Source of the DNA: an uncultured Collinsella sp.
GTDB lineage: Bacteria; Actinomycetota; Coriobacteriia; Coriobacteriales; Coriobacteriaceae
Length of the DNA: 25,659 bases
Assembly: GCA_900556875.1 (NCBI GenBank)
Contig: USQQ01000021.1
Location: forward strand, 1 to 25,659
Direction of reading: 5' to 3'
In this document: positions 14,494-20,699 of the stretch, in pieces
Layout of the letters: the number at the start of each line of letters is the position of its first letter
How positions within the stretch are numbered: the first letter of the stretch is position 1
Position numbers and translations under genes: made by a program
Notes under the pieces: generated by a model
What the model was told of the DNA's origin: nothing
The model's input: only the letters and a program-made list of their open reading frames with translations
Database searches by the model: none

Positions 14494-15846
14494 ATGTCTG
14501 ACGACTTTTACACCATGGTCGATTCCGGAGACCCGGCACCCGACAACGAGCACATCACCGGCGTGCGCGAAGAGCGCGACGAAGGCGAGCAGACGACCAC
14601 GCAGGCGCCAAAAGCCATGTACGCCGCGCGCATCGCCGTCTATGACGACATGCTGTCGACACCACGTGTGATCGTCATTGATCCGCAAGATGTCCGCACG
14701 TATTTGGAAGAGACGACCAACACCGTCTACCAGTGCATGAAAGAACAAGGTGGCCATATCTCGCTCATGGTCATCCGCGAGATTGTCGAAAACTTTATCC
14801 ACGCACACTTTGCCGAGCCCATCATCTCGATTCTGGACGGCGGAGACACCATCCGATTTGCCGATCAGGGGCCCGGCATCGACGACAAGGAGCGCGCTTT
14901 CGACTTTGGCGTTACCAGCGCAAACAGCAAAATGAAGCGCTACATCCGTGGAACCGGAGCAGGGTTTCCCATGGTGCAGGAGTATTTGGAAAACGCCGGC
15001 GGTGCCGTATCCATCGAGGACAACATGGGCAACGGCACCGTGGTTACGGTAAGCCTGAACCCTAAACGCGTGCAGGAAATCGAACGCGCCGGCGGACGCG
15101 GCGCTGCCGTGCGGCCCGAGACGGAGCAGCCCACATATCCCCTGCCGGGAGCTTTTGCGCAGCAGCCCATGGCAACGCAGCAGATGCAGCCCCCCGTGGG
15201 ACAGATGCAGCAGCCCGGAATGCTTCCTACACAAGAGCCCCAGGCGGCATCGATGTCGATGCCGCCAAACGTGCCAGAGGCCATGCCGCTGGCGGATCAG
15301 GATGCAGCAGCAATGCAGCAGGCGACGGGGGCACCGGGCGGCCAGCAAATGGGCTATCAGCCGTACCAGCAGGGATATCCATATCAGCAGATGCCGCCAC
15401 TGGGGTATGGCCAGCAGTTCCCGCAGCAGTACCAGCAGGGATATCAGCAGCCGTACCAGCAGATGCCGCAGCAGCAGTACAACCCCTGGGCCCAGCAGAT
15501 GCCTCCGCAGCCTTACCAACAGTGGCCTCAAAGTTTTCAACAGCAAATGCCGCCGATGCAGAGTTCTCAACAACCAGCAGCTCAAATGATGTATCCTAAT
15601 GCAGCAAATCAGTATGCGCAGCCACAACCGGACGTGTTCGTAAGCGATCGCGGCAACGCCGCGCTGGGCTATCTGGCGCAAAATCAAGCGTGCGGTGCAA
15701 CCGATCTGGCGAGGGCGTTTGGAAACTCGGCCCCCACTTGGTCACGCACGCTCAATGACTTGGCGCAGGCCGGCTTGGTCATCAAGCATGGCCAGAAATA
15801 CCATCTGACCGAACTCGGCGCCGCTCGCGTGCGAGCTCAGAGCTAA
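14494..15846 (+). CDS. GHKL ATPase / Q-P-M-rich linker / winged-helix protein at oriC
   Basis: This 450-residue protein has no named function I recognise. Residues ~45-190 form a histidine-kinase-like (GHKL) ATPase domain: N-box REIVENFIH (95-103), G1 box DQGPGI (124-129), G2 box GTGAGFPMV (153-161) and a closing GNGTVVTVSL strand. The order and spacing recall the anti-sigma kinases SpoIIAB and RsbW more than sensor kinases; no phospho-acceptor His domain or membrane helix is present. Residues ~205-380 are low-complexity, rich in Gln, Pro, Met and Tyr (repeated YQQGY and YQQMP). Residues ~386-450 look like a MarR-type winged helix (ALGYLAQNQACGATDLARAFGNS...LTELGAARV). It lies 15 bp upstream of dnaA and directly right of an oriC-like box cluster, so it is probably co-transcribed with dnaA. 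An ATP-gated DNA-binding regulator of initiation is inferred. Its ribosome site is weak. Confidence 0.8.
   Translation: MSDDFYTMVDSGDPAPDNEHITGVREERDEGEQTTTQAPKAMYAARIAVYDDMLSTPRVIVIDPQDVRTYLEETTNTVYQCMKEQGGHISLMVIREIVENFIHAHFAEPIISILDGGDTIRFADQGPGIDDKERAFDFGVTSANSKMKRYIRGTGAGFPMVQEYLENAGGAVSIEDNMGNGTVVTVSLNPKRVQEIERAGGRGAAVRPETEQPTYPLPGAFAQQPMATQQMQPPVGQMQQPGMLPTQEPQAASMSMPPNVPEAMPLADQDAAAMQQATGAPGGQQMGYQPYQQGYPYQQMPPLGYGQQFPQQYQQGYQQPYQQMPQQQYNPWAQQMPPQPYQQWPQSFQQQMPPMQSSQQPAAQMMYPNAANQYAQPQPDVFVSDRGNAALGYLAQNQACGATDLARAFGNSAPTWSRTLNDLAQAGLVIKHGQKYHLTELGAARVRAQS
15343..15560 (+). repeat. Imperfect coding repeats in the Q/P/M-rich linker
   Basis: Units such as TACCAGCAGGGATATC and TACCAGCAGATGCCG recur here, encoding YQQGY and YQQMP blocks. 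They are in frame, so length can change without breaking the gene. They resemble prion-like or phase-separating linkers in composition only. Confidence 0.7.
15534..15572 (+). promoter_or_regulatory. Two DnaA-box-like 9-mers inside the ATPase gene
   Basis: TTTTCAACA (15534-15542) and TTCTCAACA (15564-15572) lie 30 bp apart in the linker-coding part. Both 9-mers also occur in the upstream oriC candidate. Glutamine is coded CAA here although CAG dominates in the rest of the linker. Confidence 0.4.
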
Positions 15847-15861
15847 AGAACGGGAGAGACA

Positions 15862-17586
15862 GTGGACGAGGAAGCAAGCATCATCCTGGGGGATGCCATC
15901 GCCTTTTGCCAGCGCGACGGCCAAGATGCACGCCTCATCAACATGCTGGGGCAATCGCGCGCCATAAGCCTGACCGAAGATACGCTCACGATCGAGGCCC
16001 CCTCGCGCTTTGCCATAGCGCAGCTCAAAAAGCATCAGCCGACCATTGAGGCCTATCTGGAAGAAATCGCCTTTACACCGATTGCGCTCGACATCGTGGC
16101 ACCGCAAGGCGCCGCGACGGAATCCGCTGCCGCGACGGCGCCCGGCGCTGCTCCCGCTGCTTCCCCGGCGGCGCCAGCCTCCGCAGGCGACGTGCCGACA
16201 ATCGAGCACCAGCACGGCGATGTTTCCCGTGAAACCATGACACCGTTGCCGACCGCGGCGGCGACGTCAACGAACGCACCCGTCACGCACATGCCCATCG
16301 CTCACGACGCAGCGGCGGGCGCGGATTCGGGCATTGCAATCAAGAACACGCTCTCGGCCGATGATTTTCGTCGCATGATGAACCAGATGAAGGGCGGAGC
16401 GCCGACTAAGTCCACGCAAGCCGCGACCCCCGCTTCACCCATGCCGGCACCGACCGTGCCGGCCGAGCAGAATGCGGATGGAGCCCCGCTCGCCGCGAAC
16501 TCAAAATTCACCTTTGAGAACTTTGTCTACGGCCCCGAGAACAGCCATGCCTATCGCTCGGCACTCAAGTTTGCCGCCCTCGCGGACGAGCGCGGCACGT
16601 GCACATCACTGTTCATCTACGGCAAATCGGGCCTGGGCAAGACGCACCTGCTGCTTGCCATCAAAAACGAGCTCGCCGAGAAGTCGCCCGAGATCAAGGT
16701 CAAGTATGCCAACTCCCAGGCATATCTGGACGACCTGATGACCGAGTTCGACCGCCAAAAGAAGAGCAACGCCCCTATCATGCAGGCATACCACGGCGTG
16801 GACGTGCTCATCATCGATGACATCCAAAACATCATCGGCAAGCGCGCGAGCGTGGACTACTTTTTCCAGCTCATGGACGAGTTCATCCGCAACAACAAGA
16901 AGGTCGTCATCGCGGCAGACCGCGCCCCCAAGGACCTGAGCATGGACGAGCGTCTGACCAGCCGCTTCAACGCCGGCATGCTCTGCCTGGTCGCAGAGCC
17001 CAGCTACGAGATGAAATACAAGATCTTGCAGCGCTATTACGAGAACACCATCGTCGCCGCTCCCGAGGCAGGCGACGACTCGCTGCTGGCGGCCTATGGG
17101 GGCGACGGCGGGCACCTGACCGACGAGCACTTTAAACACATGGCCGAGGTCTCGGGCACCAACATCCGCGAACTCGAGAGCTTTTGCGAGCGCTGCGCCG
17201 GCGAGGCGGGCGACCGCGAGCGCGAGGGCGGGGAGCTCACCTTTGACGATATCGACGCCATCGCCAGCCAGTACTTCGACACATCGGCCAAAAAGATCAA
17301 CGTCCAGACGGTTCAGTCCGTCATCGAAGAGCAGTACGGCGTGACGCACGAGGAGCTCATCGGCCCGCGTCGCAACGCCAATATCGCCAAAGCACGCCAT
17401 ATTGCCATCTATCTGGCCATCGAGATGTGCGAGATGACGACCACGGCGGTGGGCGCCGAATTTGGCAACCGCAACCACTCGACCGTCAGCACGAGCTACA
17501 AAAAGGTCCAGAAGATGATCCAGGAAGACCGCACCGTCACCGAAGACCTCAAGTCGCTGCGCGATAAAATTACACTGCGCTCGTAG
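15862..17586 (+). CDS. dnaA: Chromosomal replication initiator protein DnaA
   Basis: DnaA binds origin boxes, oligomerises with ATP and opens the DNA. Of 574 residues, ~1-80 are domain I. An Ala/Pro-rich domain II (~81-210) is unusually long and accounts for the extra size. Domain III (~212-440) has Walker A YGKSGLGKTHL (253-263), Walker B VLIIDD (315-320), sensor 1 VIAADRAPKDL and LTSRFNAG with Arg368 at the arginine-finger position. Domain IV (~475-574) has the helix-turn-helix and the signature GNRNHSTV (535-542). The usual signature is GGRDHTTV; the Asp and first Thr, which contact bases of the box, are Asn538 and Ser540. The start is GTG 15862 after GGGAGAG. A parS-like site lies in the domain II coding sequence. 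It is first of the replication genes and 15 bp after the GHKL gene. Confidence 0.96.
   Translation: MDEEASIILGDAIAFCQRDGQDARLINMLGQSRAISLTEDTLTIEAPSRFAIAQLKKHQPTIEAYLEEIAFTPIALDIVAPQGAATESAAATAPGAAPAASPAAPASAGDVPTIEHQHGDVSRETMTPLPTAAATSTNAPVTHMPIAHDAAAGADSGIAIKNTLSADDFRRMMNQMKGGAPTKSTQAATPASPMPAPTVPAEQNADGAPLAANSKFTFENFVYGPENSHAYRSALKFAALADERGTCTSLFIYGKSGLGKTHLLLAIKNELAEKSPEIKVKYANSQAYLDDLMTEFDRQKKSNAPIMQAYHGVDVLIIDDIQNIIGKRASVDYFFQLMDEFIRNNKKVVIAADRAPKDLSMDERLTSRFNAGMLCLVAEPSYEMKYKILQRYYENTIVAAPEAGDDSLLAAYGGDGGHLTDEHFKHMAEVSGTNIRELESFCERCAGEAGDREREGGELTFDDIDAIASQYFDTSAKKINVQTVQSVIEEQYGVTHEELIGPRRNANIAKARHIAIYLAIEMCEMTTTAVGAEFGNRNHSTVSTSYKKVQKMIQEDRTVTEDLKSLRDKITLRS
16221..16236. promoter_or_regulatory. 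parS-like site inside dnaA
   Basis: TGTTTCCCGTGAAACC matches the parS consensus at 14 of 16 positions. It is read in frame as part of DVSRET in the non-conserved domain II, so little protein constraint explains it. It lies about 5 kb from the perfect parS cluster. Confidence 0.5.
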
Positions 17587-17603
17587 GGAAATAGAGACAC
17601 CTG

Positions 17604-17620
17604 TTGAAAACTTGTCGAAA
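17604..17620 (+). repeat. 17-bp origin repeat, copy 2
   Basis: TTGAAAACTTGTCGAAA differs from the copy at 14414-14430 only at its eighth base. The first bases overlap a reverse TTTTCAACA box. Confidence 0.65.
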
Positions 17621-17756
17621 CCACGGGCATAAGGTGTCTAAAACCCAACCCGCGGTGATGAAAAGTTTTGCGCAGGTTTTGAACGTGGAAAACCACCCCT
17701 GTTGCACACAGGTTGCTGTCGATTCTCTTTCTGGGTCTGACCTGCGTCTTTGGGAG

Positions 17757-17792
17757 TAATCAACAGTTTCGTCAGTGCTATTACTATTATTA
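17757..17792 (+). promoter_or_regulatory. DnaA box plus five DnaA-trios: candidate unwinding element
   Basis: The box-like TAATCAACA (17757-17765) is followed by a 12-base spacer and then CTA TTA CTA TTA TTA (17778-17792). On the complementary strand this reads 3'-GAT AAT GAT AAT AAT-5', five unbroken copies of the DnaA-trio (G/A-A-T). The order box, short GC-containing spacer, trios, AT-rich tract is that of the basal unwinding system described in Bacillus. Confidence 0.65.
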
Positions 17793-17824
17793 AGATATTT
17801 ATATCTATAGAAAGGTATTAAAAG

Positions 17825-18928
17825 ATGAAGTTCACCGTCAGCCAGAGCTCGCTTACACAAGCCATCGGCGTCGTTATGAAGGGTGTCGCTTCGGCATCCA
17901 CCCTCCCCATCCTGTCGGGCGTGCTCGTTAAGGCCCAAGACGGCATCTTGGAATTCCAGACCTCTAACTACACCATCTCGATCCGTCATCGCATCGCGGC
18001 GCATGTCGAAGAAGAGGGCGAGATGGTTATTCCCTGTAAGATGCTCTCCAATATCACCAAGACCCTCCCCGATGCCCCGGTTACCTTTGAGCTGTCCGAG
18101 CGACAGGTGCTGATTGGTTGCGAGAAGAGCTCTTTCCGCCTGAACACGCTCGATGCCAATGACTTCCCCGAGTTTCCGGCCTATGCCATCGAGAGTGCCG
18201 TGGAGCTGCCGACCGATGTCTTGTCCGAAATGGTCGGCCGCGTGTGGCGCGTCACCTCGACCGACAAGGCTCGCCCCATCCTGGGCGGCGTGCACATGAA
18301 GGTCGAGAACAACACCGTACGCCTGGTAGCGACCGATTCCTTCCGCTTGGCCGTGTGCGATACGCAGGTCGAGACCTCGACCCTCGAGGGCTCCTTTGAG
18401 CTCAACGTTCCGGCTGACGCCTTTAACGACGCGCTGAACATCATGGCCAGCCAAGCGACCATCATGATCGGGGCTACCGACACCCAGGTCGTCTTCGAGG
18501 CCGGCAACACCACCTACGTGTCGCGTCGCATCGAGGGCGTGTACCCCAACTACAAGCAGCTCATCCCCGATTCGTGCGTGACGAGCGTCAAGATCGACGT
18601 CGCCGCCTTTAACGCCGCCCTCAAGCGCGTGGCCGTTATCGCGAGCGCCAACCCCGCCGTCAAGTTCGAGATCGATGTCGAGAACGGGCAGATGGGCCTG
18701 TCCTCCATTTCCAATGACCAGGACCTTGCGCAGGAGACGATCGATGTCGAGGCCGAGGGCGAGTCGGGTACCATCGCCTTCAACTACCACTACATCTTCG
18801 GCTGCCTCAATGCCCTGTCCAAGGAGAAGGAGATCACGCTGGAGCTCAAGAGCTACTCGCAGGCGGGCATCTTTAAGTCCTACGACAAGATCAACTACCT
18901 GTACCTGGTCATGCCGGTCCGCATCTAG
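17825..18928 (+). CDS. dnaN: DNA polymerase III beta subunit (sliding clamp)
   Basis: The 367-residue protein is the standard length for the clamp, a dimeric ring that holds DNA polymerase III and many repair proteins on DNA. The N-terminus MKFTVSQSSLTQAIGVVMKGV, the strands TLPILSGVLVKA and RPILGGVHMK, and the final NYLYLVMPVRI, part of the hydrophobic cleft that binds partner peptides, are all typical. ATG 17825 is preceded by AAAGG about 9 bases away. It follows dnaA after the candidate unwinding element and is followed by recF after 9 bp, so dnaN-recF-dciA form one unit. Nothing about the sequence is unusual. Confidence 0.97.
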   Translation: MKFTVSQSSLTQAIGVVMKGVASASTLPILSGVLVKAQDGILEFQTSNYTISIRHRIAAHVEEEGEMVIPCKMLSNITKTLPDAPVTFELSERQVLIGCEKSSFRLNTLDANDFPEFPAYAIESAVELPTDVLSEMVGRVWRVTSTDKARPILGGVHMKVENNTVRLVATDSFRLAVCDTQVETSTLEGSFELNVPADAFNDALNIMASQATIMIGATDTQVVFEAGNTTYVSRRIEGVYPNYKQLIPDSCVTSVKIDVAAFNAALKRVAVIASANPAVKFEIDVENGQMGLSSISNDQDLAQETIDVEAEGESGTIAFNYHYIFGCLNALSKEKEITLELKSYSQAGIFKSYDKINYLYLVMPVRI

Positions 18929-18937
18929 CGCTGCGCC

Positions 18938-20044
18938 ATGACCATGTTCGCCCGCGATCTTTCCGTCGCGCACTACCGCAGCTTCGATAGCTATCACCTT
19001 GCCCTGGACGAGGGCGTGACGATACTTGCGGGACCCAACGCGGCGGGAAAGACCAATCTCATAGAGGCGCTGCAGCTGCTGACGAGCGGCGCCTCGTTTA
19101 GGCATCCGACCGCAGCCGAGCTCGTCCATGACGGCGTGGGCTCGTGCAAGATCGAGCTGAGGCTCGAGGGCGACGGCCGCGTGCTTGATATGGGATTGAG
19201 CGCGGAGGACGGTAAGCGCTCGTTTAGCCGCAACGGCAAGAGATGCTCTGCCGCCGGTGTGCGCGGGGTTCTTCCGAGCGTGCTGTTTTGCCCCGACCAT
19301 CTGGACATGGTTAAGCGTGGCGCCAGTGTGCGCCGCGCCGCCCTCGATGACTTTGGCATGCAGCTGAGCGCACGCTATGCCGATCTTGCGAGCACCTATG
19401 GGCGCTGCGTGACCCAGCGTAACGCCTTGCTCAAGGAGACCTGGTGCTGCCGCGAGATGCTCGGCGCGTGGAACGATTCGATTGCCCGCGCGGGCTCGGC
19501 CCTGCTCGTGCACCGGTTGGCTCTGCTCGACCGGCTGGCGGGCCATGTGCACACTGCCTACGGGCAAGTAGCGTCAGGTGAGGCCGCCAACGTGACCTAT
19601 GCGTCCACGCTGGGGGCTTTGCCCCAGGTCGAGGATCGCGAAGAGCTGAAGGGTTGGGCGTACGAGCGCATGCTGGCCGCCCTTGACGAGCATGCCGACG
19701 AGGAAATTCGCCGCGGCGTGACGTTGGTGGGACCGCATCGCGACGAGATTGAGTTTACCGTGGCGGGTCGCTCCGCCCGTTCATTTGCCAGCCAAGGACA
19801 GCAGCGCACGCTGGTGCTGTCCTGGAAGGTGGCCGAGGTTGCCGTGGCTCGCGATGTCCTGGGCACCGCCCCACTGCTGCTTTTGGACGACGTGATGAGC
19901 GAGCTCGACGGCGAGCGTCGCGGCGCTTTCCTGCGGCTGATTGGCGATGATATCCAGACGGTCATAACTACGACCAACCTGGGGTACTTTACCGATGACC
20001 TGCTTGATCGAGCCAAGGTGGTGAGCATGGGTGAGACGTGCTAA
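18938..20044 (+). CDS. recF: DNA replication and repair protein RecF
   Basis: RecF is an SMC-like ATPase that, with RecO and RecR, loads RecA at gapped DNA. The 368 residues contain Walker A GPNAAGKTNLIEAL (Lys38), the ABC signature ASQGQQRTLVLSWK and Walker B LLLLDDVMSELDGERR. The coding start could be ATG 18938 or ATG 18944; neither has a clear ribosome site, and the gene probably relies on coupling with dnaN 9 bp upstream. The 3' end overlaps the start of dciA by 14 bp. Placement after dnaN is the ancestral order. Confidence 0.95.
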   Translation: MTMFARDLSVAHYRSFDSYHLALDEGVTILAGPNAAGKTNLIEALQLLTSGASFRHPTAAELVHDGVGSCKIELRLEGDGRVLDMGLSAEDGKRSFSRNGKRCSAAGVRGVLPSVLFCPDHLDMVKRGASVRRAALDDFGMQLSARYADLASTYGRCVTQRNALLKETWCCREMLGAWNDSIARAGSALLVHRLALLDRLAGHVHTAYGQVASGEAANVTYASTLGALPQVEDREELKGWAYERMLAALDEHADEEIRRGVTLVGPHRDEIEFTVAGRSARSFASQGQQRTLVLSWKVAEVAVARDVLGTAPLLLLDDVMSELDGERRGAFLRLIGDDIQTVITTTNLGYFTDDLLDRAKVVSMGETC

Positions 20045-20594
20045 TTACGAGCGCGAGAGCGAGACAGTCGCCTTCAGCGGGTTTTTGAACGCAGAGCGCC
20101 AGCGCATCCTGGCGGCTGCGACCCCCGAGCGCCGTGCGCAGATGGAGGCCGCCGAGGAGTCGCGCACGGTCTATCGCGCATGGAACGCGGTGTGCTCGGG
20201 CACGCGCGAGGGGCGGCATGTGACGGGACTGCGCTACCTGCCCGAGTCCAATGAGCTGCTGGTGTATCTCGACTCGCCCTCGTGGACGCAGGAAATGACG
20301 TTGTTGCGCGAGATCATCCGCGCGCGCATGGAGCGCGCCGGTGCGCATGTGGACGGCCTGGTGTTCAAAACCACCGCGCCCGGTCACACGCCGCCCGCCG
20401 CCAAGGAGCGCCTGCGCCCGGCGACGACCGAGCGCCCGCCGGCCCCGCACGCCGACCTAAGTGAGGCCGAGTGCACCGAGATCGAGCGCCAGGTAGCGCC
20501 CATCGAAGACCAAAAACTGCGCGAGGCCCTCGAGAATGCCATGAGAGCCAGTGCCGAGTGGGCCAAGGGCGTGCAAAGCAAAAAAGAGCCTTAA
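20031..20594 (+). CDS. dciA: DciA-type helicase operator (DUF721 protein)
   Basis: DciA is the ancestral partner that helps load the replicative helicase DnaB in bacteria lacking DnaC or DnaI. The 187-residue protein has the KH-like DUF721 core at ~45-110: VYRAWNAVCSGTREGRHVTGLRYL, the strand ELLVYLDSPSWTQEM with Trp85, then LLREIIRARME. Trp51 and Trp85 match the conserved tryptophans of the family. The C-terminal ~70 residues are Pro/Ala-rich and then charged, as is common for the flexible tail. The start is GTG 20031, inside the recF 3' end, after AAGGTGG. Its place between recF and gyrB matches the mycobacterial DUF721 gene. A terminator closes the unit 27 bp later. Confidence 0.85.
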   Translation: MRRANYERESETVAFSGFLNAERQRILAAATPERRAQMEAAEESRTVYRAWNAVCSGTREGRHVTGLRYLPESNELLVYLDSPSWTQEMTLLREIIRARMERAGAHVDGLVFKTTAPGHTPPAAKERLRPATTERPPAPHADLSEAECTEIERQVAPIEDQKLREALENAMRASAEWAKGVQSKKEP

Positions 20595-20620
20595 ATCGCA
20601 TCTGGTGGCCTTGTAGAGCC

Positions 20621-20650
20621 AAATACCCTCGGTCCCGAGGGTATTTTTTT
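20621..20650 (+). terminator. Terminator after dciA
   Basis: A 10-bp stem (20622-20631 with 20636-20645), extendable by one A-T pair, closes a 4-base loop and leads into a run of seven Ts. It separates the replication-initiation unit from gyrBA, which must therefore have its own promoter within about 50 bp. Confidence 0.92.
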
Positions 20651-20699
20651 ACGATAAACTAGTAAGGCTGTACACATTTTCTTGACTGAAGGAGGACGT

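Larger units (their letters stand above)
17587..17824. other. oriC: Candidate oriC, downstream half (dnaA-dnaN gap)
   Basis: This 238-bp gap holds box-like sequences: TTTTCAACA (reverse, 17602-17610), TTTTCCACG (reverse, 17684-17692) and TAATCAACA (17757-17765). It also holds the 17-bp repeat shared with the upstream half. A very AT-rich tract from 17778 to the dnaN ribosome site follows. With the upstream half this makes a bipartite origin flanking the initiator gene, as in Bacillus. The dnaN promoter must also lie here or upstream. Confidence 0.65.

Noticed and set aside
15343..15560. Possible CRISPR-like or tandem-repeat array
   Set aside because: The repeats are short, imperfect and in frame with the Q/P/M-rich linker of a coding gene. 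There are no regular spacers.
17570..19567. A 665-codon antisense frame over dnaN and recF
   Set aside because: It covers two intact conserved genes and the translation is low in structure, rich in His, Gly, Asp and Ala, as expected from the complement of high-GC coding sequence.
20682..20699. An upstream TTG start for gyrB
   Set aside because: The TTG precedes and would translate the GGAGGA ribosome site itself. The GTG at 20700 is correctly spaced from it.
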